DNA from: Talinum fruticosum | Taxonomy: Eukaryota > Streptophyta > Magnoliopsida > Caryophyllales > Talinaceae | Assembly (NCBI GenBank): GCA_021018815.1 | Contig: JAITYX010000042.1 | Location: 2,495,001-2,559,000 of the forward strand | Length of the DNA stretch: 64,000 nucleotides | Direction: 5' to 3' | Shown: positions 35,814 through 50,806 of the stretch, piece by piece | Layout: each line of letters starts with the position of its first letter | How positions within the stretch are numbered: position 1 is the first letter of the stretch | Made by a program: the position numbers and the translations under genes | Notes under the pieces: model-generated | Seen by the model: the letters and a program-made list of their open reading frames with translations, nothing else | Told to the model about the DNA's origin: nothing | The model's database searches: none

Positions 35814-38800
35814 ATGGTATACCACTGCCCAGCAATTAGGATGGGCTTTATCACTGCCCAGCATCAGCAGCTTCCTTCTCCTTCTCCTTCTCCCATGGCT
35901 CCTGATTTCTCTCTCTCCTCAACCCACTTCCCTTCTCGCCGCTCTGATCTCGTCTTCGTCGTCAATCCTCGAGGTATCCTTTTTTCTAACTGGATACATA
36001 TTACTTCCTCTGGATGCTAATTGGGTTCGAAACTCATTGGATTTTGTGTTTGGAATTGGGTTTTGGGACAGGGGCAAATGGGAAAACTGGGAAAGAATGG
36101 AGGAAGCTTTTTCCGTATTTGAAGTCTCGCCTTTCTACTGATTGTAATGTGAGTTATGCATTTTTTTGCGCTTATAATTTACTGGGATAATGCAATTTGC
36201 TCTTGATTTTCATCGCCATCCGTTCGAATTTCTGTCCTTTTTTTCTAGCACTACTTTCGGCTTCTTGATATGGGCTCCGATTTCTTTTCTTTGATCTTAA
36301 ATATTGAAGGTTTGTTTTCTTGTTTGGCCGAAATTTTTGATGATGATTAGTTAATCTTGCAATTGGTGAATAAATTGATTCTTTGGCTGTTTCATTGCGC
36401 ATTATAATATTCTATCTGGCATTAAACTTTTGCGATTTCTTTTTCTTTTTTGGGATTATTAGAATCGATTCATTAGTTGTGTTCTTGGATTATCTGGCTT
36501 ATGATTTTTCCTTGTAAAGTCTGTTTCTGTGTCCTGAAATATAAGCTTACATTATGGCCAGATTTGGGAGTCCTTTACATCAGGTCCCGGCCATGCAGCT
36601 GATATAACAAGGGAGGTATGGTAATGCCTATCTATCAATTTTCCGATCTTTTATTTTTGACGGAGCTGCATAATTTATGATTCCCTTCATCCTCTGCCTT
36701 ATTTTGGATAGGCTATTAGAGAAGGGGCCAATGCTGTAATTGCTGTTGGGGGCGACGGAACCCTTCATGAGGTGTGTGTGCTTCTGCTCTGTTGGAACCA
36801 TTCTTAATAGTGTGGCGACTCCTCTATTCCTCAACTCCAAAATCTTTTCATAATTGATGAGGAGCATCACTCTCTGAGGATGCCTATTGCGTTCCAGATT
36901 TTGTCGATTTGCGTTTGGCTGTTGGATTTCTGCTTTGCTTGATAAGTACATGGTAGAGGATTCAAAATTCATTGTCCAACCCTGTGTCTAAGCTTAGAAT
37001 TTCAAAGTTTAGTATTTTGCCTCTCTGATCAAGTTATGAGAAATACTTTACTTCATCAAACCATGGTCAAACCTTGATAATTGTGGAAGTTTCATTTAAG
37101 TCTTGGTAACATAGTCCTTCCTAAACAAGCACGGTGTTGAAGTTTCTTAGTCCTTTCTCATCTCTCTAGATGGGGAATCTTATATTTTTATGTCCTTCGT
37201 TATTTCCGAGAAAGAAATTTTGATACTAGCTTTCTTAGTCATTCTTACAACTGTGCATGGGGAATCTACTCTGGTCTGGTTGCTTATTATGGTTTAGTAG
37301 TTCCTATATTGCCAACATACTAAAGATTTTGGCTTCGAATAGGTTGTTAATGGCTTCTTTTTGGATGGGAAACCTGTCTCTAAGCTTGGTGAAAGATCTA
37401 CAACTGCACTTGGTGTAAGGAAATACTTGACTGAACTAGTTGGCGGCTAATTATTTCATTATGTTTTCTCTTTTGTGCAAACTTTAGTTATCTGCACTGT
37501 TGTGAATTCTCATCTCAAAATTGATTTACTTCCTGTCCTTTCTGCAGCTAATTCCATTGGGTACTGGTTCTGATTTTGCTCGAACATTTGGCTGGTTAGT
37601 CATTTTCTGGTACTTTTTTTTTTACAATTTTGCTGCTCGTGCTTATTTCTAGTGTTTGACAAATGATAAAATGACTTTTTTGTTCTGTTTCAGGAAAAAT
37701 GACCCTTATGCTGCTGTGGATCGCATAGCCAAAGGTGAGTTAACTGGGCACTGATTTTAAGCATGGTAACTGTTCTTTATGCCAAGTAAATTCTTCATCA
37801 CATGCATACGCTTGCTATACTTGCTAATAAAGGTTCCTTAAAGGGATGAGATCGTGTGTGGATGTTGGTTTGATAACCGCAGAAGATAAAGAACCTCATT
37901 ACTTCATAAATGTTGCAGACATTCATTTGTAAGTCCATCATTCATGTGACAAACTTCCCTCTGTGTTAAATCTTCTCTTTCATGTTTTCCTTTTCTTCTC
38001 TCTTTTTTTTTTTTTTTTTGATGAGTTGGTAAGAGACTGGAGAGCCCATATCTCTTAGGGACACATTACTAGAGAAAGGCATTACCGGGGAGGGGAGATT
38101 CTCTTATGCCTCTACTAAGTAAGCTGTGAACCGACACCCCCAATGGATGGTGGGATAAACCATCTATACAACCCTTTTGGAGTTTAGTGTTGATATCTTC
38201 GTGATTACATGTAGCTTACGAACCCTTTCTTGGTTTTGTGTGGGGCTTTGTAGGAGCGCCAAGGCAGGTTACTATGCTTCCAGATATAAAAAGTTTGGAA
38301 ACTTGTGTTATGTTATTGGTGCTTTACAAGCTTTCATGGGGCACAAGAATGTAGATCTCAGGATTAAGGTGAGTTGAAAATCCTGGAAAGTTCTGTTATA
38401 TCTTATTTGTCTTGTTAAGGAAATGTATATTTGGGCAGAGTTCTTCCTTGCTGAAGAGCTGCAATCAATTAGAGCCATAAAGGTTGTTATAAAACATTTG
38501 TCTTCGATGTTTCTTCGGTTGCCATATGTAAATAGCATGTTCCTGGGAAGCTACCATCCTGCCTCTGGGGAGGGGGAATTGGTAATAGATTGAAGGGAAG
38601 AAAAAGAAGAACTTATGCATGAATAGAAGTATACATCTCTGAACCTGACATCAAAAAATGGCAACTTGTATTGTACTCTTAGGAGTTCATACTTCCATCA
38701 ACCACATGTATTTGTCATATAGGAAAGTTTTTATTCTAATACATGTCTGCTTATGCGGCTTGTGGGAGTACATATTTCTAGGATATTGATATAGGAATTG

Positions 38801-40644
38801 TCAAAACATTCAGAAAACCTTTGTAATTGTGTATTATTTATATTTCATTCATAAAATCTCTTGTTATAATAAGAAAAGGAGTTTATGCATAATCACTAAC
38901 CATTGGCTTCAAGTAATTGATTCCCTGGCTAGTTACAATACCAACTTCAGCCCATTGGCCCTGGTTCTTTGAAATATTTTGTCAAATTTGTGTCAGAGAG
39001 AGTAAATGAAATGAATTCATTAGCATCTCGATGATTGTTTTACATGGTTTCCCCACTGGCAGTGAGATTGCGTGGCAGCTCTTCCATTCACTGCCTCACT
39101 TAACTCTCCCTCACTAGTTTAGGAGATGAACTCCAATAAGGAGGTCAAGTGGTCATTTGAAATTATATGCCCTTGCTGTAAGAGAAAATTTTAGACTAGA
39201 AAGGATTATCAGATTATGTGGTTGCACAATGCCCGTGTTGCATGTGTATCGTGTTAGTTACTCGTTGCTCTTATTTCCAATAGAGGTAAAAGTTTAATTT
39301 TTGGGTTCAATCTCCATCTATGAAATGGTAAAATTATGGGTTGGAATGGGCCCGCCAATATAGAGTCCACAATTGGTCAATAGCAATCGAGAACCTGATG
39401 TGGTAACATATAACATTTGCCATTATAATTTGGAGATGTTAAAAGTTCACAGCAACAGCAAATGGTTAGCCTTACTTCGTTATTCATTCTCCTCTATCTT
39501 TTCCATTTCGATATACTTGTTAGAATGCATGGTCATGTTACACTATTCATATTTGTTTATTTGATTTGTAGATTGATGGTGGTGAGTGGAAGAGATGCCC
39601 TCAAGTAACAGCCCTTTGCGTTGGAAATGCCAAATATTTTGGTGGTGGGATGAAGATCACCCCCAATGCTGAGCCTTCTAGTGGAACCTTTGAGGTGGGC
39701 AAACTTTTCAGAATTTTCTGATTTCTAATGCTACAAACACCCCTCCCCTCCCCCCCAAAAAAAAAAAAAGCAACCATCACACACCAAAAGTGAAGAGAGA
39801 AGGGGGGTTTCCCTGTCTCAAGATGCTTCTGCCTTAAATGACTTACCTCTGCATGTGAACAGACAAGCACCCCTGTGCATTCACATCCTTTCCTAATTAC
39901 TAGCACTTTCATAAAGTTCCAATTTATAATGTATGTTGTTGTATACTCAAGTCAAAACCATGCCTTTCGAACCGAGATTGGAGAAATGCAGAAGGATCAC
40001 CATTATAATGGTTATAAATTATAAAGACATGTTAATGAACAGGATCAAAAATATATTGGCATATGTGGAAGTGTTTGCATGCTATATAGAACTTTACAGC
40101 ACTTTCTATTTGCAGGTCGTGATTCTTCAAGATTTCAAGTGGTATGACTTCGTCTTGAAATTGCACAAGTTGTATAATGGGACACATCTGTCAGTGAGAA
40201 ATGTAACATCGATTAGGTAAGTTCTGGACTCGTTTAGCATGTAATTCTGTGATTTTGCAGCCTTTAACCTATCTTAAATCTGAATGGGTGGCCCTCTAGT
40301 GGGGAGTGGGGGGTTTGTGGAGTTTGAATACGATGGATTCTTTACACACATACGAAAGAGATTCTACTTGGACAAAATTCGCTGCTGGCAGCGATGAGAT
40401 TATTTGTTGGGAACATCCAGTTCTTTTTTCTGTGAATATTTATCATTGAAATCCTGAAGTACCCCTTTTAAAAATAAAACGAACTGCTTTCAAGGCTCTC
40501 ATCTATTGTTGCAGGGCACATTCCATTGAAATCGAGGAAATCCATGACACTGGCACCATTTACATTCAATCCGATGGAGAACATTTAGGTTTTCTCCCCA
40601 GAAAATTGTCTATCCTAACAGGTGCTATCGAGATGCTAACATGA
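35814..40644 (+). CDS. LCBK2: Sphingoid long-chain-base kinase 2 (diacylglycerol-kinase-type catalytic fold)
   Basis: Twelve exons: 35814-35973, 36072-36148, 36562-36615, 36712-36771, 37343-37414, 37548-37594, 37694-37734, 37844-37928, 38254-38368, 39572-39694, 40116-40216, 40515-40644. All introns are GT-AG and phases agree, giving 354 residues. The enzyme phosphorylates sphingoid bases with ATP; the Arabidopsis relative At2g46090 is annotated as mitochondrial. Motifs are VVNPRGANGKTG (about 49-60), the nucleotide-binding GGDGT at 110-114 followed by LHEVVNG, and PLGTGSDF at 144-151. The first 40 residues are Ser/Pro-rich with few acids, compatible with an organelle-targeting peptide. The open frame extends upstream to a GTG at 35775, but 35814 is its first ATG. 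No lesions. Confidence 0.93.
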
Positions 40645-42440
40645 GATCCCTAGAAGAACATGACTTTCAGATGTTGGCTCACATTGTACAGTTTTACTGG
40701 TTGGTGGGGAAATCATTTGTGAGCCGTTGAGAAACATGAGCAGAGCTAGAGAGGCAGAAAGATCCGAGACATATTTGCTGAAAGTTATCAGCATAAATGA
40801 ATTTTGGAAGGTTTCAGATGTCCAGTTTATATAGAGCTCGGGAGGTATAGCTGAACATGTTTTGGACAATATAGTTTCCTTGAGAATGTAGATGTAGGGG
40901 TTCTGGTAACAAGTTTTTGTAACACTAGTCAATATTTCATCTTGTTCGTTCCTTTATTTTCCAAGGTTTGCTGTAGTTAAATACTTGCACTCAACATTAA
41001 CATTCTCCTTAAAGAGGCTCACAATCTACTATGGAAGCAGTTTGAGCTATGTTACATAGATTATTTGTTTCACCTCAATTATCTACGTCGTACACTTGAC
41101 ACTCAAGCATGGGTATGGATACTCGGCACTTCATTTTTAGATTAAACATACCCAACAATTTTAAAGTTTTGCCGAATTTGATACTCATTACTCATGTCGG
41201 ACACTCGACACTTCAATATGAGTATAACCGAGTTCAAAAAACATAGAGTTTGAGTATGACTAACTTTTTCCACAAATCTCACTAATGGATGTAAAGATCC
41301 TTGACGGTAACATCCAATTTTTGGTTTTTCTCTACTTCCAAGTTCCATCTTAAAATTTACAAAGTTGATGAGACATGGATTGATTTTTGAATTATGATGC
41401 ACATCTATATTATTATTAGTTGTTCAGGCTCTAAAGCCTCGTCAAAAATAAAACCCCACACAGCTTTATTGTATAGTTTAAGGATTCTTGTGTTTGGAAA
41501 TTTGTGGTTTCTTGCTCATAGGGAGCTAAGAGGGACCCATTGCATATGAAGTGCTCCCCGTTATATTACGACTATTTTGGAATCATGTCAATCAAAAGTT
41601 TAAACCGATTATTTATTTTAATGTATAAAATATGTTGTACCTTTGGTAGTAGACATATTTTTCATTTATGCTAATTAGTGATTTTCCATTTTTCTATTTT
41701 AAATTTTATGTTCAACTCCCCATTAGTGGTCTCTCAAAGAAAAAGGAAACATACACCTATAATCCCTATGAATAACCATCTCAAATATTACTAGAGTTAT
41801 TAACTTGTGTTTTGAAACTTATTTTGAAGGCAATCAACCGAACTTTCAACTTTAATTCTTTAGTCCATATTCAAACCCCTCATGAGGTAAAAATCAACAT
41901 TATGCTAAATTGATTTTAGACCTTAAAAAGATGAGTTGAAATTTACTATTTAAAAAGTCATAAAACAAACAAAGATATAGAGAGCAAAATTTACTTCGAT
42001 TCCTTCTCGGGGACGGATATTGTATATCTTTATGACTCATCCGTATATTAAAAATGGAAGAATAATATTAACAAAAATTTAAAAAATCTTATAATAACTT
42101 ACTTTGTGAACCCTACCAATATAATTGGAGATACTCTGCACCCCACCACCCAAAAAACACCCCATAATTCGAGATATTTTAATTTTTAATTTTAATTTCC
42201 TTTTTCTTTATTCAAGTAGCGCCTCTCTCTGTCTGCCTTGAAAGTCTACGGTTCGATCCACCCGACCCGTTCTTAACCCGGTTCGGTTCAGAGCTCCAAA
42301 CTTACGTGGTTACATATATATACATTTACTCTCATTTTTCATCACTTGCATCGTTCGGGTTCCTCTGAAAAGCTCCCTTCTCCCTCTCTCTCCTCCCAGA
42401 AAAAATCCGGGGAGCAAACTCTCTATCGCCTGAGTCGGCC
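40645..42440. other. Spacer between LCBK2 and STE24
   Basis: LCBK2 3' flank, then AT-rich DNA in which a CACTCGACACT/CACTTGACACT phrase recurs (41093-41213). TATATATA at 42315-42322 followed by a CT-rich leader is the likely STE24 promoter. No gene found. Confidence 0.5.
42315..42322 (+). promoter_or_regulatory. Candidate STE24 TATA box
   Basis: TATATATA, 119 bases before the start codon, followed by CT-rich leader sequence. Position and composition only. Confidence 0.45.
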
Positions 42441-45400
42441 ATGGCGTTTCCTTATCTTGAAGCCGTAGTTGGTACTCTCTCTCTCTCTCTCTCATGAATA
42501 TTTGTTGCCGCGTTGATCTTAGATTTCACTGTGTATTCTATTCAGGCTTTATTCCGAATCTTTCACTTTCAATACTCATCTACTTGGGAAGAATGGGAGG
42601 GGGAATGGTTTGCCTTTAGTTTTTGTTTAGTGGGAGATTTATTGATTATTTCAACTCTGATGAGTTTTGGGTTTATAAAGTTGAGACCTTTTATTTTTAG
42701 TGTTTTAATTGATCCTCATTTTGATGTATTTGTTGCATTATACTTGGTTTTCGTGCATTAGGGTTTTGTTTCGATGCATCTACTCTCTGCAGTTCGTGTA
42801 TGGATGTCTGGCTGTTGGCTTTCATTCTTTTGTTGGCTGTTTGATGTTGATTGAATTTGATTTAGGTATGTGATGTGAGAATTTTGGGAGTTGCTGTTGA
42901 ACTGATGAAAATTATACTGATACTGGGAAGATATTTTAGGAAGATGGTAAAAAGTTAAGATTTGCTTTATGCATATGTTGAGAGAGGTAGCTCATTTAGA
43001 AGATTAACGACTAGGATTATAATGTAAGATGTACTAAGTATTGGAAGATGGGGAGGGACTGATATATTTAGGTTAGAGAGATAGGGAACAAATGGAAGAC
43101 TGCCCACAGTGTTATATTTAAGCTGTTTTGGGTGCTTCATTCAAGAACAGTTGGTGTTGCTGGTTAAGTTAAGTGAGAACATTTGCTTAGAGCTTTTAAG
43201 AAAATGGTAGATTTTTTTTTGGTTTTGTTCACCTGGTTGTTTGAAGATTGATGGTTGATTACAATGGTTCTGATGCTTTTCGTCTTGGAAATATGGAGAA
43301 ATATTCAAGCATGCAGAAATAATGATTTGGTTGATGTTGGAGAAATTGAGAGTAGATAGCAGACTGCAGGCAATATGATATTCCAACTTTTTTAGGTGTT
43401 TTGAAATTTGAAATAGTGAACAATGTGGTAGGATGTAAGCCTAATTTCTGCCTTTTGAAGCATTCTTGGAGCTTAATGTAGCCTCAGCTTCTTCGAGTGA
43501 AGATGCTCCCTACTATTTTATGCATTCATGATGTGTTATTTAAATAGGTATATGACATTATGTTTCAGCTTATCCTTACTTAATGTACCTTGAGGTGAGG
43601 AGTTCATTCATCTTGTAGCCTCATCATTAGAGACTCACAGACGTCAAGAAAATGAAGAGTGAAGATGCATCTTGCTGTTTTATGTAGTCAAGATGGGTTA
43701 TCTAAATAGGTATATGATGTTAAGTTTAAGGCTTTCAGCTTGTCCTCGGTCAATGCGCTTTGAGGCAAGGAGTTCAATCATCTTGTAGCCTATGGAAGAC
43801 TCTTCATTGTCGTGATGAGGATGATGAATCTGCGAGTCTCTAATGATGAGGCTAGGAGCTGATACATTAGATGAAATGGATGGCATTCCTGGTGCCTGAA
43901 AACTCTTAAAGATGATACACTAGATGACTAGAATTTACTGTTCAAAAGAACTCTGAATATGGTGTTTGTGGATAGTAGAGATAGAAGCCCCTGAAAGTAC
44001 AGTGGTAGGGGAGGGGAGAGAATTATTTTCTTCAATTTCAATGTAAAAGGTGCCTGGACCATTTGCATGGAAATGATGTTAGCGAGATTATGCATGGATA
44101 TTGACTTGCTAAAACATGTTGCTCATCATAATAAGAAACAAATTCAGTTCAAGAGTTAAGCACCACAATATCATTCACCAAATTGAAGTGTGGTTAGGAA
44201 AAAAAAAGAAGAAGAAGAAACAGGTAGTACCATTGAGTGTCCACGCATCTCAAGGATTTATAGATTTTAGGGTAATGGTACCTGAAATTTGTATTCTAAT
44301 ACTATAAAGTATAAACAATTGCTGAAAATTCTGAAGACCTCGAGAGCAGCCAACAGGTTCTGAAGCAACTTGTATCCGGGCAAGCAACTTTGGTGATGTC
44401 AAAAGGATGATATTTTCTTGGAGAGCAGTGTTATAGATCTCTGGATTTGAACAAACAATTTGCCTTTTATGCTTTATCTGTCTCATGTCTTGTGTTGTAG
44501 ATAACTAGATCAATGGCAGCACCATTTTCCTAAAGTGGGTCTGATGTTTTTTTCCTTGGTACCCTTTGTTTCTTAGGATTTATGATACTAATGTACCTTT
44601 TCGAGACCTATCTGGATGTACGTCAATATGGTGCTCACAAGTTATCTACACTTCCTAAACCTTTGGTGGGAGTAATTAGCCAAGAGAAATTTGAAAAGTC
44701 TCGAGCATACAGTATTGATAAAAGGTTTGTTCCTCTAGCTCTGGATCATTTTATTCCTCAAATACTTGATTGTAGAATAAGTCCCCCCCAACCTTTTTCC
44801 ATCTTCTCTCAGCTTGTTGGCCTGACTTCTTTTGTCTTTTTTGCAGCCGGTTCCATTTTGTTCATGAATTTGTAACTATAGTGTTGGATTCCGGAATTTT
44901 ATACTTCGGGATACTTCCATGGTTTTGGACGGTGAGTGGCCTGCCTGTTTGTTTACCCATGGACCAGATTAAAGTATTATCTCTTATATACATTGCTCCC
45001 CCCTCCCCGGGTTCAATGCAGATAGCAGGAGAATTCTTGGTCTATACAGGTCTTAATGCAGAAAATGAAATATGGCATACCTTGGCCTTCTTAGCTGGTG
45101 TCATGATATGGTCCCAGGTATTTCTTTGTGCTTGCCTGTACACTCTATGTTTTGGACTTGGTCATGTATTATCTTCCCTTTTACAAAGGGTTCTGTTTGT
45201 TATTATATCCTCTATGCTTTATGAACACACAATTGTTTATCTTGGAGAATTTGGATGCTATTGTTGTCAATACTCAAACTGATTCCTTGCTGTATGACAC
45301 GTGGACTATTTTCTGATGCATGTTGGATCTGTTACAATTAGAACTAAATGCTAGGTACCTACTGAACCTGTGTTGTTTAGTGTGGCTTGTGGATTCTTAG

Positions 45401-48400
45401 TTACTGAATTCCTGGGAACCCCCTCAAACCATGATTAGGGACACTTCGCTCTCAAACACAATTCCTTCATGATTCAAATTTGCTATGGATCATGTTCCAA
45501 TCCCATAAACCTAAAGATCCTACTCCACAAAGCTATGATATGAATGGATCAAGATAAACGTCTTCACTTATCCATCTCGTCATTGCTTGAAGAATCATTT
45601 AAATTGTTTGTTTGTAGGAAAAGCACATATGCTTCTATAAACAAGGTATTATTTTGGACATGAAAAAAAAAACCTTTACTGCAATAATTTAAACTACTCT
45701 CACGAAAATGAATTTCAAGTCTAAATGGCTTAACAAATAACAATACCCCTCTTCAACCTGAGATACTTTCTATGTAGTGTACTCCGGTCCAAAACTCATT
45801 CTGCAACCCGAAATGTTCTACAACCCAGGTGACTATCGGTGGCTCTTGTTCTGTGGTTTTGAGTTGCAAATGGTTTCATCTCCTTAATATAGTCCGTTGC
45901 ATATAAATACTCATGCTGTACGGTTCTTTTTCTTTTTATTTCCTTTTTTTTGGGGAAATGGTAATTGGGTCCTCTCATCGGCGTAGATTGGGCTAACCTT
46001 AGCAGGGGTATTGCCGTATCGTGGGCCAGGAAAAGTGAGATCCCACAAGCCAAGCCAAGGGTTCTTAGTGCCCGACAATATTCCCTATCACAAGAAGTAT
46101 TACTCCTTCCATGAATTTAATTTAGGAGGTAGGGGATAAAGCCTGAGAGGCTCTTGTAACATTTGCGATAAAAGACCCTTTGGTAATACTCATGTTGTAA
46201 CTAGGTAATCGCAAAGATAGTTTCAATTTTAGAAAAACAATTTTTTTGGTTTCTTCTAGTGATCCTTTCCTTGTGGCTAGGGTATGTGAGTTTTGGACTT
46301 TGTTTCTTTCTGAGACATAAACTCTTCTCGTGGGGGAAGAAACGGAGACAAATTGAAGGGATTCTTTGACGAGATGTATTTTTGGGAACTATTTTGCATT
46401 AATTCATGGTATCACAAATCCATAATTATCCTGAAAAACTTGCATTTAATCGGAAGCTTACACGGATGAACATTCTGAGTGCAGATCACTGACTTGCCAT
46501 TTTCTCTTTATTCAACGTTTGTGATTGAGGCTCGTCATGGGTTTAACAAGGTACATTTTCCTTGCTTATTCTCCATTTAAATTATCATGTAGCTACAAGC
46601 AAAAGCCTGAAGATAACTTGTCTTTGATCTTGTACTATCCTTTTTGTCTTGTTAAGTTTTGCGAATACCTATTGAGTGTTCTTACTATTTTATGCAGCAA
46701 ACTGTATGGTTGTTCTTTAAAGATATGTTGAAGAGTATTGTTCTTGCAATTTTGATCGGGCCTCCTATTGTTGCTGCGATCATTGTCATTGTACAGGTAT
46801 AATCACTGGTCACTGCTGCGTGTTGCTTATAATGTTGACAGCTGATATTCTGTTTACATTTACAAACCTTCATCCGAAGCTTTCTGTAGCAAAAGGAGAT
46901 TTGTCAGGATGCTTAAGCTTTGTTCTGGACAACCCAAAGTTCTGTAAGACAGATGCTAACTTTATTTCGATCCATGGTTTCAGAAAGGAGGTCCTTACTT
47001 AGCCATCTACCTTTGGGGATTTATGTTCATTCTTGCTATTGTGATGATGACCATTTACCCTGTTCTTATTGCTCCACTTTTTAACAAGTTCACCCCGGTA
47101 TGTATATAACGTATAAATATCAGAATATTAGTTAGCTGTTTAATTAAAATTTTGGGGGAAAAATTCTTACTGTTGTGCGTGTTCTGAAACAGCTTCCTGA
47201 AGGAGAGCTAAGGAAGAAAATAGAGAATCTCGCTTTGTCCCTGAAATTTCCCTTGACAAAACTATTTGTGGTAGATGGATCTACAAGGTCAAGCCATAGC
47301 AATGTGAGTCATGAGCTTTTCTGTAAATATCATGCCTCTGTTTTTCATGTAGCATAGGCTTCAACAGTTTTCAATGATTATTGTTGGCATTTTGTGTTGC
47401 AATTTAGAGTCAATGGTTTTATTAGATATATTTGAGACATACATCGTAAATATGTGGGCAACTATTTTTAAAAAAGCATCTCTGTGGAGTTTGAATATTG
47501 TTTGGGCTCTGTTTATGTCTATATTTCTGTTGCTCAAGGTTTCAATTTTTACTATGTCTCCAAGCTAATTGATTTTGGAAATATATAGAACATGATTAAC
47601 AATTGAGGGTCAAGACTTTGAAGGGAAATATTTATGTGGAGTACAAGATGGTATTAGTTCAGCCTTATTTATTACCTATGGACCAATTCCAATTGGTTCT
47701 GCTTGCATGTAGCTTATCTCATTATACCAGTTACTGAAACAGATTCAGCTTCTCAGATGGCTATCAAAATGAATCTAGTAAGCTGCCATCAAGTGAAAGT
47801 TCCAAATATTATACCCATCACCTTATTCAATTAGCTTGTCTATGATGTAGTCAGCGAAGCTTAATAGTGTTGCATGGATCTTCTTTGTGCTTTTGATTGA
47901 CACCACTTCCTTGGTCTGCTGAAGTTGAATCAAATAAATAATTGATTTGATTATGATTAGTGTGCATTGTTGTTTGTTCACATCATGGTTCATTTCTGCT
48001 TTCTTCTTGATGGAATCTTTTTGTGTCTCTGATTGTGCAAGTTATTATGCGATTCAACTATATTTCTGGGATTCATTTGTTTTGGCTGATGATTGCATCA
48101 AAAGTCTTACATTAACTATTTCTTCAAAGTTGCATACTTGCATTGTACTGCTGTCTTCATTTGCCCCCCTGGTGACCCTGTCCCACCTCTTTCTTAGCTG
48201 GGGCTTAGTGAGAGGCATTGGGTAATGATATGAAATGCCCAGTGATCTCATAATGTTATGGCATTTTGTCATACATGACATGTCATTAAATTAGTTCCAT
48301 AGTAATAACTACTGTATTGCTCACAATTTGCAGGCTTACATGTATGGTTTCTTCAAGAACAAGCGTATAGTCCTATACGATACACTGCTTCAGCAGGTGA

Positions 48401-50772
48401 GTTCAGTATTGCACCTATATGCCTGTTAAATTCTAGTAAAATTTACACTTTTTGTACCCTATAGCTTTATTCGTACTCAATATTCGTCTATTGTTGAGGC
48501 CTTAGGGCAATAATATTATGGGGGAATGGTTGTCAATTGTCATTGCTGAAGCTTTAGCTTGTTTGTTGAACTACATAAATTACTAGTAACAACTGTGGAT
48601 AAAAGCAAATATGGAAGTCCAACTGGACTGATCTGGCAATTATTATTAAGAGGCTTCAGACCAAAGGATAGGTGATGGAATTGGGGTTAAAAGATTTGAG
48701 ATCCTGAATCTGATGCAGTCTAGATTATACTAGAAGGGGTTCTCTTTCGGGTTTCAGATATTTGTGGTTGGAGGGGTTTTACCTTTGGCGAGATCTGTAT
48801 TCTTTCGGCTGTTCTTTATATGCTTCTGGTCAGCTTTTGTAACTAGTTGCTTCCTATTGGGTCTTGGCCCTGATTCCTGTCTGTGATGGTTGGTTCTTCA
48901 TGCATGTTAATAAGTTGGATATTATGTCAGCAGTCTTGATCTTGTGCATCACAGTCTTCATGTCCTCTTACTTATGCATTATGTGCATACTACATGTTTT
49001 TCTTTGTGATGTTCATCTCATGTCTTTTTATATTAGACTATGTGAATGGAAATAATTCATTTTCAGCTTCCTGGTCCTTGAACTTTTTCAAGAGATTTGT
49101 GCTTGACATAGAGGTTCCTGGTCGAACTTTTTGGTTTTAGACACCAATAACTTGCAAAAGAAGTTGGGGCCCCAGGTTTGGAACCCTTACCTCCTACTTA
49201 AAATCAGGATATTTTTACCATTTTGCCAGTATTTGGATATAAATTTTCTGGGTAACGCTTTGTATCCATCTAATAAATCAAAAACAAAAGGAGAAAAGGT
49301 TGGAGGAAGGAAGTGGCCCCCTCTCACCTCTGTAAAGATCTGTTTCTTTTAAGACACTGGAGATTATGGTCCACCATAGTGTTCCTTTGCTGCTAAGTGG
49401 GACAGTTCATGAGATCTATCTTTTGCCAATGCATTTTCATAGTAGCTGTTACTTTTTATTTTTAATTTTTATTTGAGATTGATGTATCTTTAGGTTTCTC
49501 TTCTATGCTCCTTGCTTTTCTCCTTTTTTTTGGGTGGGGGGGTGGTTAACTTCTGTATCAAGTTTTCTCTGTTGGAACTTTCATATTAAAGACTGGTTGA
49601 TGGTTTGACAGTGCAAGAATGATGAGGAAGTAGTCGCCGTTATCGCACATGAACTGGGACACTGGAAACTCAATCATACCATGTATTCTTTCATTGCAGT
49701 GCAGGTAGGCCTTGTTATATCTTTGCTGAGCTTTTACTTGGTTATGGCTTTTGGGAAGCTGAATGCCCATGTGGTCCTTCTCATCATGTCTTATCTGCAC
49801 TCATTGCATTACAAGAGTGTTTCTCTGTACCAAACAGATAGAGAAGTGCATCTGTTGCATAACACCTTGTATAGAATTTGGACTGAAGTTCCTTTGTATT
49901 CCATGAGAGTTGTACTGCTTGCATATAGTGGGCTAAATTCTTGGGCTTGTACTATTTAGTTAATACTATGCCAGTTTTTGTTTATAATCACTTCACTTCA
50001 GAGCGTGATGATATTGGGAAATAGCGATAATTGGTTATTTGTAATAGTATATTGGATATGTAGACGAGAGATTCTTCAAGAAAGAATCAAAGGAGTATCT
50101 TTGCCAACTGTTCTGATATCTTCAATCAAACCAAAGCAAACCTTGAGGCCCTTCTAGGGCAGAGTGTAGCAAGGGGATTAGGGGTTTGATGTATGCATCA
50201 TTACCCCTATGATAGAATTGTAGACAGGTTGTGTGTGTTGAACCCTAGATTTGGGAGAGATTGACTATTTGCTACATGATGGCAGTAGTAGGAGATGGTT
50301 TAGTCATTAGTTAGACATTCTGGTTAGTCCACTATAACCCATTACTGAAAAATTTACCCATGATGGACTCTTCAGCTGGCGAGAATGTGGACTCCATCTA
50401 ATTTTTTTAATGATATGTCTTAATTCCTCAATTTTCTAGGAGGTAATAGTGTCTGTGAAGAGGGATGAGTGACATAATGATACTGGGTTATGTTCTATGT
50501 GTTTAAACCTAGACTGATAGATAAGCTTCATATACAGGAGCTTTACCATAGGTCACATTTGTTTGTATGAAAGACTACAGGCCTGGTGGCTGAAAACACA
50601 TCTTTTGGGCTCTTTGTTCTCTTTTGCTGCCCCCAGTTTAAGCTTTATTCTTTGAGCCAATCTAGCCCTTGTTGCTACTACTTATGTGATCCAATGTCTT
50701 GTGTTCCTACGTTCCAATCTTTGAGATGAGACAGTGGTCACCTGTTATATTTTGTAGTGATATTTAACTCTT

Positions 50773-50806
<34 letters not shown>

